DNA from: Dreissena polymorpha
Lineage: Eukaryota; Mollusca; Bivalvia; Myida; Dreissenidae
Reading direction: 5' to 3'
Length of the DNA stretch: 64,000 nucleotides
Assembly (NCBI RefSeq): GCF_020536995.1
Contig: NC_068357.1
Location: 150,798,831 to 150,862,830, forward strand
This document shows positions 24,801 through 34,329 of the stretch, in pieces. The notes under the pieces are model-generated. The model saw only the letters and a program-made list of their open reading frames with translations. It did not search any database and was not told the origin of the DNA. Every line of letters starts with the position of its first letter. The first letter of the stretch is position 1. The translations under genes were made by a program, and so were the position numbers.

Positions 24801-27247
24801 AGTCAAATCAGCATATCAGCCCAAACAAGTTTTGACAGATTTTGCAGTATCTTAAGAAAAGTATTGTTTCATTTTAAAACTTTGTATCTGCCCCATTAAA
24901 TCTTTTTCAAGGTGTACCTTTAATTGATGGTGGAACAGTTCGTCTTCCAAAGCTAATTGGATTGTCGCGGGCAATGGACTTGATTTTAACAGGTATGACA
25001 AGATATTACGATATAAGTGAATCTTGTATGCGCTAAAAAGGTCAGCTATCTCACACGACAATACAATTTTAGACTGCTGTAATGAAAAAAATTCATAGTT
25101 TGGTTGCTCAATGTTTTTGTCCTGTATGTATATTAAATAATGGATGATTTCCTGAAAGATTTATGATGTATACTTTCCAAATGAGAAGTTCAAAATAAAC
25201 AAATTTATGAACAGAATCATTAAGGAAAGATTGACTGTGTTGTATAAAAAAAATAATAAAGTATTAATCCCCTGTCCATGTTCACTTTAAAATTCTATTA
25301 CAGGAAGGAGCGTTTCAGGCAAAGAAGCCTTTGAGATGGGGTTGGCAAATAGACTGTGTACCACTGGAGCAGGTACTATCTTGTGTTTTCAGTCTCATTT
25401 TTAGAATTCAAAAGTGTGAAAGCAATCTTGACTGTTTGGTTAACCCTTTCTTACTCACAAGCAAAGTGACAATTGCTATATGCAACCAGCACAAAACCAG
25501 AACAGCCTGCAAGTACATAGTCATTTAAGGTTTTATGCTGTGTGGTGCTCATCAGGGTAAAAATTAAGTGTTCAAATCTTGAATCTAGTAAGAAACGTCT
25601 TAAATTTAGTTTGATTTTTCACGAGTGAATTAAAATCGATATTCCATCGATTCCAACAAATTTTCTTTTTATTTTATGCTTTTTTCACCGTTTATTTACA
25701 TTGTAAAAGAGTTTTACTGGATAATGTCGCTGGATTTATGACGTAATTTCGTCGAAAAAATGACGTCATTTCACTGTAAAACAGTGAAAAATATCGTTAT
25801 TTTTCACTGTTATTTTTCACTGTTTTAAACAGTGAAATACCAGTTTTATTTCACTGATATTTCTCTATAAACCACCGGAAAGCATAAAATAAAAACCTGT
25901 CTTAGTGCAGATTTAAGTTTTGACAGGTTCATGAAAATTTGACAGTAAACTTATATTGTTACTATGGTGTAGTGGACGGGTTCTGGACCTTTTGATGATG
26001 GGGTGCTGGCTGCATGTACACTCAAGTATTGGTTCTACCCAGACATGGACTCACTGATTTCTCTGTTAGCATTGGACTTTGATGCAGGCAGTTAAGAGTT
26101 GAATAGTATTTTTTCCATGTGATTGGTTGATGAACTGCCCAGTACATCACACCTTCTTTGCTTAAAGGCGGATAGCATTTATTTAAAAATAAGGAATGAT
26201 TTTCAAAAAAGTTCATACAACGAGGAAACACAGAATAATGCTGTTTGATTCTTATCATTACTATTCATCTTATTTGTGAAAATCTTATTTGTGATGTTTA
26301 CAATCTTAATGCCACACTGGAGCTCTATATGTTGGTACATGAATTTTGTTTCATTTTTATTTTCATTTTCTTAGAATGCCATATCCTTTTTTTAAACAAT
26401 TTCTTGCAAAACATGTTTAACTTTTTATCTGCATGTAATCAAAGAACATCTTTAAGTTAAGAAAACTTGATGGTGTTTTTTAATACCAGCCCAGCAACTC
26501 ATGGTATTTATGCAGTAGAAACCTTTCTTGCAGCCCTAGGCGTTGCTATTACGCTTGCACATTCACTCCTGAGGTTCCCGCAGAAATGTATGAACCTGGA
26601 CCGACAGTCGGCCTACTATTCCTTATACAATGCAACCTCCCTAGACGATGCCTTGAAGTTTGAATATGAAAATGGTATCCAAATTATAGCTGAGGAGTCT
26701 GTGAAAGGTAGGTCAAATACCTGCAAGTGTAAGGTCAAAAACTGGTATAAATTGTTGATTACGTGCTCGATATCCATAACTGTATATTTGGACTAATTTA
26801 ATAAAGCAGTACAAAGTCTATTTATGTGAATCTTTTTTCCACGATCACCCAATTTTCGAATAGTAGATTGGTTCAATATATCAATCGTAAATAACATCTC
26901 TTATTATCTGAAATGTTTTATTTTGGGCAATTATCATGAAGCGGTCCTTTTTCAAAGGCTGTGCAACTTTCTGATACATTATATATCAATTAACTACAGC
27001 TGGACTTTAAATTAGTAAAGTCTGGCTGGGTGGTTTGCTTGATCAATGTGCAGATTGATCTATTGACTGACTGGTTGTTTGGCTTTTGACTGGTTGTTTG
27101 GTTTTTAACTGATTGTTTGGATTTTGACTGGTTGTTTGGTTTTTAATTGATTATTTTAAGCAACCTTGATTGTTTTCAGGTGCAAAGCGGTTCACTGAAG
27201 GAATAGGGAAAGGAGGATCATTCAATCTGAACAAACCAAAATTGTGA
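12839..27247 (+). CDS. Enoyl-CoA hydratase/isomerase family (crotonase) protein, 8 exons, 268 aa
   Basis: Proposed exons: 12839-12851, 18341-18502, 21503-21597, 24006-24150, 24912-24992, 25304-25372, 26534-26707 and 27180-27247 (TGA). All introns are GT-AG with compatible phases, and the sum is 807 nt. Order of motifs: [15 protein letters not shown] start; [24 protein letters not shown] (first oxyanion-hole loop); [18 protein letters not shown] (second oxyanion glycines and the catalytic Glu equivalent to Glu144 of rat mitochondrial ECH); [25 protein letters not shown]; and a [13 protein letters not shown] tail. The second catalytic Glu (PE in classical hydratases) is Leu here (FGVPLIDGG), as in many bacterial-type crotonases, so the exact reaction on acyl-CoA is uncertain. 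Exon 1 is the least certain: it is tiny, chosen for its phase, its GTAAGT donor and the family's usual N-terminal length. No mitochondrial presequence is evident. Exon 7 could start further left, but CTTGCAG at 26527-26533 is the best acceptor and gives the family's [11 protein letters not shown]. Confidence 0.88.
13605..15537 (-). repeat. Right arm of the giant inverted repeat (in crotonase intron 1)
   Basis: This is the mirror of 10862-12678. It holds about 110 extra bases near 13675-13790 that are missing from the left arm. The loop between the arms (12679-13604) holds the proposed promoter and exon 1 of the crotonase gene and an unrecognised frame at 12915-13295. The outer edge ends at CCTATTATCATATTATG. 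I see no short terminal repeat or target-site duplication outside the arms. Confidence 0.9.
15985..18270 (+). mobile_element. 5'-truncated CR1/jockey-like LINE with reverse transcriptase
   Basis: The element begins in the endonuclease-RT linker ([19 protein letters not shown]), then gives [10 protein letters not shown]-like sequence, [15 protein letters not shown] and HGFRERR. The open part 16922-18028 carries [31 protein letters not shown], the catalytic FADDTAIYL box, [15 protein letters not shown], and a C-terminal tail ending with AVAQLSH. It is broken by an in-frame TAA near 16571, a frame change near 16750 and another near 16905, plus a late stop at 18026. The 3' end finishes in (GATA)n, and CR1-group LINEs often end in short repeats. 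It lies in intron 1 of the crotonase gene, same orientation. Confidence 0.9.
18503..21502. other. Crotonase intron 2: decayed dispersed repeats
   Basis: The intron holds several diverged copies of a repeat with the phrase GAAACTTGGT(A/C)AGAA (near 18910, 19210, 20265, 20450 and 20600), joined to CTGGTCAAAT-like text. This is a molluscan repeat style with no coding capacity that I can see. A half copy of the palindromic GTCGTCCCAGATTAGCC family lies at about 20056-20165. Confidence 0.5.
20780..21330. repeat. Dispersed repeat with internal duplication (GGGGCCATGCATAGTTGAGA)
   Basis: Two diverged units of about 140 bp share the phrase CCCCAGGGTTG.TAATGGGGCCATGCATAG, TTGAGATTGACCGT and AGATATGTTCAGTAT (starts near 20865 and 21008). 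A third part (21200-21330) ends with GGACGGACGGACAGACGG. The structure looks like a non-coding dispersed repeat. A - strand frame across it is an artefact. Confidence 0.6.
21610..22990. repeat. Intron 3 dispersed repeats, including a ~165-bp tandem pair
   Basis: From 21620 to 22440 there are repeats of the CCGTCTGTTCTTCTGT / AACGGAGTTATGGC kind. From 22520 to 22840 two units share GCAACTT(A/G)AT(G/A)TTTGGCATGC, then TCTCATGGAGCTGCACATTTT, then GTGAAAGGTCAAGG. The AAGGTCAA words are repetitive and should not be taken as nuclear-receptor sites without other evidence. No exon is seen. Confidence 0.55.
23724..23998. repeat. Palindromic GTCGTCCC-family repeat (complete but diverged copy)
   Basis: The copy starts at GAAAACTGGGCTTAATGCAT and ends at CCCAGTTTTCCCAGATCGAG. 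It has both inner palindromes (ATTAACCTGTGCAG...AGCCTAATCAGGGACAACACT, and its partner near 23900). It ends only eight bases before crotonase exon 4 (24006), so it supplies part of that exon's polypyrimidine/branch-point region. Confidence 0.75.
24175..24362 (-). mobile_element. tRNA-derived SINE
   Basis: Read on the - strand, the head gives TGGCGCAGTGGGTATGG (A box), GTCCGCCTAGCGAACGGGAG, then GGTCACCAGTTCGAATGC (B box), so it has an internal RNA polymerase III promoter. The body continues with a C7-type run and ATGGTTCTACCAAGGAAATTGACTC. It lies 25 bases after crotonase exon 4. Confidence 0.8.
25470..25560. repeat. CCAGAACAGCCTGC...GGTTTTATGCTG short palindromic repeat
   Basis: This short element has inverted ends (GCAACCAGCACAAAACCAGA against GGTTTTATGCTGTGTGGTGC). 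A second copy lies at about 62495-62590. No coding content. Confidence 0.55.
25660..25900. mobile_element. MITE with TTTTTATTTTATGCTTT inverted ends
   Basis: The terminal inverted repeats are about 17 bp, near 25667-25683 and 25879-25895. They enclose about 200 bp rich in nested palindromes: a double TGACGTCA-like ATGACGTCAT, then CACTGTAAAACAGTG and CACTGTTTTAAACAGTG. No open frame. The palindromic core should fold into a strong hairpin. Confidence 0.65.
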
Positions 27248-27389
27248 GAAAATGACATGTGACAAAATGTCAACCAAATGACTGTGATTTCAATGTGTTT
27301 AATTTTTTTGAGATGTCAATGGATTATGAGATAGTTAATCAGATCCTTACTAATTAGTCTTGATTTTTATGATAAATCAATCCTATTAA

Positions 27390-28400
27390 AGGTATATGTG
27401 TCAATGTTTATGAAATATCCATGATTATGATATGTCAATGTTTATATCAATGGTTATGAGATGTTAATGGTTATTAATGATATGTCAATGTTTATGATAT
27501 GTCAATGTTTATGAGATGTTTATGATATATCAATGGTTATGAGATGTTAATGGTTATTGTCCCCTACTGGTTTCACCAGAGGGGACTTATGGTTTGCGCT
27601 CTGTCTGTCTGTCTGTCAGTCTGTCAGTCAGTCACACTTTTCTGGATCCTGCGATAACTTTAAAAGTTCTTAATATTTTTTCATGAAACTTGAAACATGG
27701 ATAGATGGCAATATGGACATTATGCACGTCATTTCATTTTGTTCCTATATCAAAAATTATGGTTGCTATGGCAACAAATAGACTAGAAATACTGCTGAAA
27801 ATGGTGGTTTCTGGATCCTGCGATAAATTAAAAAGTTCTTAATATTTTTTCAAGAAACTTGAAACATGGATAGATTGCAATATGGACATTGTGCACGTCA
27901 TTTCATTGTGTTCCTACGTCAAAAATTATGGTTGCTATGGCAACAACAAAAAAATCTGACTATGGTGGAATTTCTGACAATCGTGGAGCCGGTAGGGGTC
28001 TATATTGCTTGGCAATAGTCTTGTTAAAGACATGTCAATGTTTATTAGATGTCAATGTTTATAATATGTCAATGTTTATGAGATATCAATGTTTATGCTA
28101 TGTCAATGGTTATGAAATGTCGATGTTTATGAGATGTCAATGTTTATGATATATCATGGGAATGAGATAATAATGGTTATTAAATGTCAATTTTTATGAG
28201 TTGTCAATGTTCTAATGATATGTCAATTGTTATGGGTTTCAATGCTTATGAGCTATAAATGTTAATTAGATGTCAATGTTTATGAGATGTTAATGTTTAT
28301 AAGAGGTCAGTGTTTATAAGATGTCTATGGTTATGAGATACCAATGTATATGAGATGTCAATTTGTATGAGATGTCAGTGCTTATGAGATGTCAGTCCAT
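27390..28400. repeat. 17-bp satellite, short array (3' side of VMO1 copy A)
   Basis: Degenerate copies of the 17-bp unit GTTATGAGATGTCAATG run from about 27395 to 27553 and from 28025 to 28400. They are interrupted by a dispersed repeat. The same unit builds the much longer array at 36945-40737 on the 3' side of VMO1 copy B. This array is more diverged (TTTATGATATGTCAATG variants) and shorter. Confidence 0.85.
27554..28022. repeat. Dispersed repeat inserted in the 17-bp array, with (TCTG)n and an internal duplication
   Basis: It begins TTGTCCCCTACTGGTTTCAC with a TCTG microsatellite at 27598-27640. Two units of about 165 bp follow that share TTCTGGATCCTGCGATAA, AAGAAACTTGAAACATGGA and ATTATGGTTGCTATGGCAAC. 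It ends GGCAATAGTCTTG. It resembles non-coding repeats found throughout bivalve genomes. Confidence 0.6.
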
Positions 28401-28409
28401 TGATGTTAA

Positions 28410-29140
28410 GAATTGTGATATGCTATTCCATCAATTCATTGTTAATGCTATTTTCGCCAATCATTTATTTGGTAAGTTTTCAATTAATGCTAATATGTGA
28501 ACAGCATTTTTAATCTGTTTGTGTGCAAATACATGTGCATAAATTACAATTATTTTTTGGATTAACAGAAAATTAAGCTTGTTATTTCATTTTTTTTTAC
28601 ATTTAATTCACGAATGAAACATTCATGTTGTAGTTCAAAACGTTGGAGAAAACTATACATTTTTTTATTCAAATTATATGACTGTTACATGGGTGATTAC
28701 AAGCAGCTGTTGGCCAAACAGTTGTTTCAATCAAGATGCACACACATAAGCTCTTATTATTATCCCCAGCCAAGAATGAGTTATATAGTTTTGGCGTTTT
28801 CCATCCATCCTTCTGTCCGTCCGTAAATCCGTCCTTCTGTCGGTCTTTCAAAAACTTCTCAGGGCTATAACTCAGAATCTATATAAGATTTAAACATAAC
28901 TTCATGGCTGTATAGATATTAAAGAGGAGATGTGCCATGCACAAGAACCATAACCCTACACTTTCTCATATTAGAGTTATTGCCCTTTGTTGTTTTATAT
29001 GATGTACCGGAAACCTTTCAGGCCTATATCTCATTTATGATACAATATTTTAACACGGGTTTATCAATCTCAGTTTGGAGCATTGTTATGCATAAAGCAA
29101 TAACCATACACTTTGGTAATTTACAGTTATTGCCCTGTTC
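28410..29140. other. Dispersed repeats, no gene
   Basis: This stretch separates the short 17-bp array from the conserved 3' flank of VMO1 copy A. It holds a TTATCCCCAGCCAAGAATGA ... TCTGTCCGTCCG repeat (28760-28850) and related GTTATTGCCCT phrases. The equivalent place in copy B (40738) has nothing between array and flank, so this material was gained in A or lost in B. Confidence 0.5.
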
Positions 29141-29311
29141 ATCCATCTGCATCAATCAATTGACAGAATTTATTCGGTGGGGGATAACAATCAAACGAAT
29201 TTGCTTGTTCCGATAAAATTGTATTCTGACCAATAAAAACGAGGCTGTTCACAAATTAAGAGCTGCAATTGCATTCAATGTAGTCACAGCAAAAACGAAC
29301 AGAAGACTTGA

Positions 29312-32300
29312 TTATTTCCCAACAAGAAAGCCACTTCCAGTCACGCTGCAGCAGTAAAAAATGACGTCATTAAGCGCTGTGTCGTCACCACTACCCTGAT
29401 TCGACTCAATTCGTGTCTTGAGGCCGCAAATTGCCGAGCCTAGTAGAAAATGATAGAAATCTTATTAATAACTTGTTTGTGATTTAGTAAACACGTCAAT
29501 GAAGGACGGTGCCAACCCTCTTTCTGGATTCGCCATTATGTCTTAACGTTAATAGATCCGTTAACGTAAATAACTAACTACCATGAACAATTGACGTTCT
29601 TTATCAACAATAACTGACAGGATGATAACTAAATCTTTTAACAGACAGCTTGGTAGTTTAATACTTGGTCAGCCAATAAATTGGTCGTTTTTGGTTCCTT
29701 GCTTTACACGACAATTCAACATCAAAAGAGTTTAATGAACGGGTCCGGGATTTTCCTCATTAGTTTAAACTCATCCCTAATTGGTACAAATTCATTTAAA
29801 ATCACAAACATTTACAAGTGCGCTTTAGATATTCCCAAACGAAAAGTATTTTGTAGAAAAAAAGTTAAATCGCTGAACAAGTGATGTCCGAATGGGGTGA
29901 TTGGGTAATAATGCAGGCTAGTTTAAATATGATTGACATTTATTGATATGTCTATTACTAATTGGATTATGATTAACATTTACCCTATTCTAAGTTTAAA
30001 TTCTAAAAGTAAAAAAAGGCAAACTGAGGAATGTTATTCCTGATAAAATGACGCTTTCAATATGACAATTATTTTTAGTCATAAAAACCGCACTGGCGTA
30101 AACCCCAGGTGAGCGCCATGGGACCACACTGACTCTTGCTTACCTAACATGAGCGTTGTCTGTCTAACTTGATTAAGTGGAATAATGCTTTAGTATTAAC
30201 AACTTTTCTCTGTTGTCCGGGTAGATCAGCTTAGTTTGCAGAGCGCTGGACTACTAAGCGAGTCAACCCGGGCCAGCAACATTCCTTGCGTGGGTATTGG
30301 CCAATAAATCATTTATATAGCAATTCTCTCACTACCTCAGAATTATATTAATCGTCAGTTACTGGCTTAAGTATATGTATTTGGTACTGGTTAACCTGCT
30401 TACACAAGAAAAGTGTGCCTGACCGACATGATATGATACTGTCGGTGAAAACAACGAAAAAAAAATCCAAAAGAGCCGCACTCTGGGAAAAAGATGCTTT
30501 ATGCAATCCGCAGGGACGACAATTTCCGCATCGACTGGATTTTCATTTAAAATCGACTTCTTTTAAACGAAAAATTCCAGTTAGTACGATATCAGCAGAA
30601 AGTGTCATCCCTTATTATCATGTGCGAACTAAACAGGCCAATCTAGGACAACATTTTACGCACATGCGTTAAGCCCCGTTTTCCCAGGGCGAGGTCTGGT
30701 TTTGACCAAAGCAACATCACACATTTACTCGCTCTTACCTCGGGAACAGAAAGAGCTCCAGCCTCCCCAGGCCCCGACGAAGCTCTGACCCGGATCCTTG
30801 TTCAGGTCCTGAACGCTGTCGTCCGCCATGTTAGTACACTTGAACTTCACCCAGCCTGCTGCGGTGTCGTCTAGGCGACCTTGCTGTGGGCAGAAAAACC
30901 GTCACGTGGTCGGTGAATAAACGTTTGTTTATGTTGACGATATATTATTTTGTAGACGGAACGAGAAACGGCTGGAGGAGCTGCATCCGTTTTAATGTTT
31001 TTTCTTCAACTTTTCTATTTGAGCTCGACTGCATCAAAGCCTAAGGCTTAGTGAAACGCTCTCGAGTCCGTTTCCTGGGTAGAATCCGTACTTGATGTAT
31101 TTGGTGAAGATCTTACACCCTATTTACTACGCCAAGACGACCTCAATGCGGCCTCCATAGCGCTCGAAAGATCATGCGTTCGATCCCGATTGGGGAGCAT
31201 TAAAATCTTTCCATCAAGTACTGGTTGTACCAAGAAAAATGACTATAGTGTCTATATAATCCCAATGCGTGTGATGTAATCAGGCTAAATTAAATAAAAA
31301 GACCTGAACTAAGTAAATAAATTATATGTAAGCGGTAACGTTGCAGACACACGAATTCAAAATATTCGATAACAACATCGCTTTCAAATAGATAAAGCGC
31401 GACCATAAAGCGGTGAGAGAAAGAGACCTAATAATTAGTACACAAAAAAAACCTCCTTAAACGTGAAAAAAAATCGTCAATCGAGCTTGGCCTTCTTAGC
31501 ATTAATACAATTTCTTGCATATTTTCAAACTACTGATTTGATACCTGTTAAAACACACCGCTTCATTTGTTGTACACACTTTCGATAATCATTAACTATG
31601 GTGACGTCAGAACAAAATTATTTAAAATTATAATACGACTGTTTACATCTCCTTCCACTTCCAGGTCAAAGGCCGTCAAGAAGGCGGCGGTTCCGATTGG
31701 CTGGTTGCATGTCACGCGACCCTTCCATGCGCCAAACTGAGATTGACCGGAAGTGATGCTGTTCTGTCCGAAATGATTTCCCTCGATATCCGAACAGACG
31801 AGCTTGATCGCGTTCAGAGACGTGTCGTCCCCGGTAAACTGGTAATCCTCAATCTGATACGGAACCGTCACATCAATAAATATAAGGTGCGTTCTGGGAA
31901 AACTGGGCCTTATGCAAGTGCTTAAAGTGTTGTCCCAGATAAGCCTGTGCAGTCCACACAGGCTATTCGAGGACGACACTTGCCGTTGTGATGGTATTTT
32001 TCGTTTAAAGGACGTCTCTTCTTAGCGAAAATCCAGTTAAGGCGGACAGTGTCGTCCCCAATTCGCATGTGCGGACTTAGAAATATTGAGTATCCAATTT
32101 TTGCTAAGAGTAATCATACTGTGACATGACTGTCAAGGCTTAAGGATGAGCTCTTGGGCGTTCAGTTTGACTAAAGGAACGGCATCAACCAGTGACTACT
32201 GCATATGCATAAAGCGGAGTATCATGCCGCCAACCGGAAGTGGGTAGATCGTTGCAAAATGTGCTTTTATTAGCAAGAGTACTCTACTTTGAAGAGTGCA

Positions 32301-33664
32301 AAAAGCACAATGCTATTTAATAGGATGGCATATTTTACGATTTAAAATTAACACAATAATAAAATACTTTTAGTTACCTGATAAGTTACACGAATAAATA
32401 AAATCCCACGTCTAGAGAACTCAAGCCAAGGTGTCTGAATTAAAACGTCATATAAGATGGGACGTAAATATGGACTTTGTACGTTAGCAAATCTTTAATA
32501 ACATATTGATACAATTTGAATATAAGTGCCTACCTTCATGTCGTACCCGACCGCGAACTGGTTAGGTGGACAGAACTCGTCCGTGGTCCAGGTCCCCCAC
32601 ACACCTCCATTAGCAACCTGGATAGCCGAATATGATTGATATATGAATAACAGTACCATTAGCAACCTGGATAGCCAAATATGCTTGATATATGAATAAC
32701 AGTACCATTAGCAACCTGGATAGCCGGATATGCTCGATATATGAATAACAGTACCATTAGCAACCTGGATAGCCGGATATGCTTGATATATGAATAACAG
32801 TAAACAGTAACCTGGATGGCCGGATATGCTTGATATATGAATAAAAGTAAACAGTAACCTGGATAGTCGAATATGATTGATATATGAATAACAGTAAACA
32901 GTAACCTGGATAGCCGAATATGATTGATATATGAGTCGTGTTCTGAGAAAGTTGGGCTTAATGCATGTGCGTAAAGTGTCGTCCCAGATTAGCCTTTAAA
33001 CGAAAAATACCATTATAGCGGAAAGTGTCGTCCGCGATTAACCTGTGCAGACTGCACATGCTAATCAGGGACGACACTTGACGCACATGCATTTTGCCAC
33101 ATTTTCTTCACAGAACAAGACACATATGAATAACAATAGAACTGACTTGAAGTAGGCTGGACATTTGTTGGTGTCAGTTTTTATCACTTATGTCTTTTTT
33201 TATATGTAAGCTATTGATTTCAATGTCATTAATACGTATTCAATTATTCAATTGTATTAAATGATTTTCCAATAACGACTTTGAACTATTGCATTTACTT
33301 TAAAGTTGTTTACAACTGTCTATCTGTTCGCTCAAAGTTGCAATCTTGCCACCCAAAAACGACTGTCATGAAGAATGTCGATTACGTTTTAGCATGTTTT
33401 TGCGTTCATGGTTATTATCTTAGCATTATCAAATTGAACCATTTCGGAAAGTAATATTGTGTGTATTTATTTAAACGAACGAACGCGAGCATGTTCTGCA
33501 ATATCACGCCAATACAAAACACATCACCTGACTGCAATTAAAAAAACAACAACAGCAATTACACAAACAAGACCAACCCGAAGCGTGTCCGTCACCGTGC
33601 GCGAGATCTGGGCGTGACACGTCCATAGCAACGTTAGCGAGGCGACGACGTAATGTGACATCAT
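29312..33664 (-). CDS. VMO1: VMO1-like secreted protein, copy A (5 exons, 217 aa)
   Basis: Exons on the - strand, 5' to 3': 33578-33664, 32534-32617, 31647-31853, 30739-30883 and 29312-29439 (stop TAA at 29312-29314). All introns are GT-AG; the first three junctions are phase 0 and the last is phase 1. Exon 1 encodes a signal peptide ([18 protein letters not shown]). The mature part has the three-fold pattern of vitelline membrane outer layer protein 1: [70 protein letters not shown]; and [14 protein letters not shown]. These repeats form a secreted beta-prism held by disulfides. In vertebrates VMO1 coats the egg; roles in bivalves (egg coat, mucus, shell fluid) are inference. All cysteines seen in the other copies are present. 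The first donor is GTTGGT, weak but kept in copy B. I start at the first of two adjacent ATGs. Confidence 0.9.
30218..30290 (+). repeat. tRNA-like SINE head remnant in VMO1 A intron 4
   Basis: The phrase CCGGGTAGATCAGCTTAG, then GCAGAGCGCTGGACTACTAA and CCCGGG resembles a tRNA-like head with a worn B box. The same remnant lies in copy B at about 41550-41625, so it predates the A/B duplication. Confidence 0.5.
30470..30703. repeat. Palindromic GTCGTCCC-family repeat in VMO1 A intron 4
   Basis: It begins GCCGCACTCTGGGAAAAAG and ends CCCCGTTTTCCCAGGGCGAG, 35 bases from exon 4. Copies sit at the equivalent place in VMO1 B (41826-42054) and C (60265-60530), so one insertion in the ancestral gene is the simplest explanation. 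Confidence 0.8.
31040..31270. mobile_element. SINE pair remnant in VMO1 A intron 3
   Basis: The stretch holds the conserved SINE phrases GTTTCCTGGGTAGAA(T/C)C, TACTACGCCAAGACGACCTC, GATCATGCGTTCGATCCC (B box) and CAAGTACTGGTTGTACCAAG. The matching place in copy B is longer and keeps the complete tRNA-like head of the first SINE, which A has lost. Confidence 0.65.
31886..32085. repeat. Palindromic GTCGTCCC-family repeat in VMO1 A intron 2
   Basis: It starts GTGCGTTCTGGGAAAACTGG, 33 bases 5' of exon 3 on the - strand, and is cut short after GTGTCGTCCCCAATTCGCAT. A fuller copy is at the same place in B (43248-43506) and none is there in C, so the insertion falls between the two duplications. 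Confidence 0.8.
32611..32935. repeat. 49-bp tandem repeat built from the exon 2 splice acceptor of VMO1 A
   Basis: Seven units start at 32611, 32660, 32709, 32758 and then about 32807, 32854 and 32901. The consensus opens TAGCAACCTGGATAGCC and closes TATATGAATAACAGTACCAT. On the - strand each unit reads CTATCCAG then GTTGCTAATGG, that is, the intron 1 acceptor with the first codons of exon 2. The last three units have changed to GTTACTG. VMO1 B has a single unit here, so the expansion followed the A/B split. Confidence 0.9.
32936..33121. repeat. Palindromic GTCGTCCC-family repeat in VMO1 A intron 1
   Basis: It starts GTCGTGTTCTGAGAAAGTTG and ends TTTTCTTCACAGAACAAGAC, with the inner palindrome AACCTGTGCAGACTGCACATG near 33040. 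It is absent from the matching place in copy B (after 49710), so it is an A-specific insertion that landed at the end of the 49-bp repeat. Confidence 0.8.
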
Positions 33665-34329
33665 AATGAATAGTGTTACAGCTTCTCGATCTGAACTGAG
33701 CTGTCTGTGGGTCGTCCCAAGTGTGTCCTGTGTTCTCAAATGAATTCGTGCTTTATCATCTCATCATCTGTAGAAGTCACCTTGTTTTAGGCCGGAGGTT
33801 GTCGACCTTTACTTTTAGTTTATCGCAACGAGCTAACCAACAAATAGGCCTAATACAAAAGTAATTCTTACAATACTAGAATTTGACAGAAATTTACCGA
33901 GTAGCATTTATAAGCGGAAAGAACGAATCCCATGTGTTTGTATAAAATTATAAAATCTTATAAGTAGCTTTTTTTTATTAAATCGTATTAAACCAATGAA
34001 CATACTTCGATCTCCCATAGTTACTGTTGAGTTGACACAGTTGTGTGGTTTTCATTTACAGTTGCTGGCAGTGTTTGATCACTGATGAGAGTAGTTACAC
34101 TGATGTGAGTGAATTTTAATTTATATCGAACGAAATATTTAGCGACTTTCTTTGATGGCATTTAATGAACGTCTTAAACACTAACGATAAAAGTAACATG
34201 GCCTATATGAAGTGCGTAACAGTCGTTTCCACATTTCAAAACTGTGCGATATCTGTGACCTTGTAAGTGGAACCGCTGTTGTTTTTTGAACGCAGAGTTT
34301 TTCATTCTGAAAGCATTCGGTCTAATTTT

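Noticed and set aside
30218-30290. Functional tRNA gene
   Set aside because: The cloverleaf cannot be closed and the B box is broken; the same remnant recurs at 41550, fitting a duplicated SINE head.
29312-33664. Dermatopontin or lectin as identity of the exon cluster
   Set aside because: The repeated (G)DDTALN-x-(I/V)-x-(F/L)-x-C pattern, the NGG.WG.W start and three-fold organisation fit VMO1, not dermatopontin.
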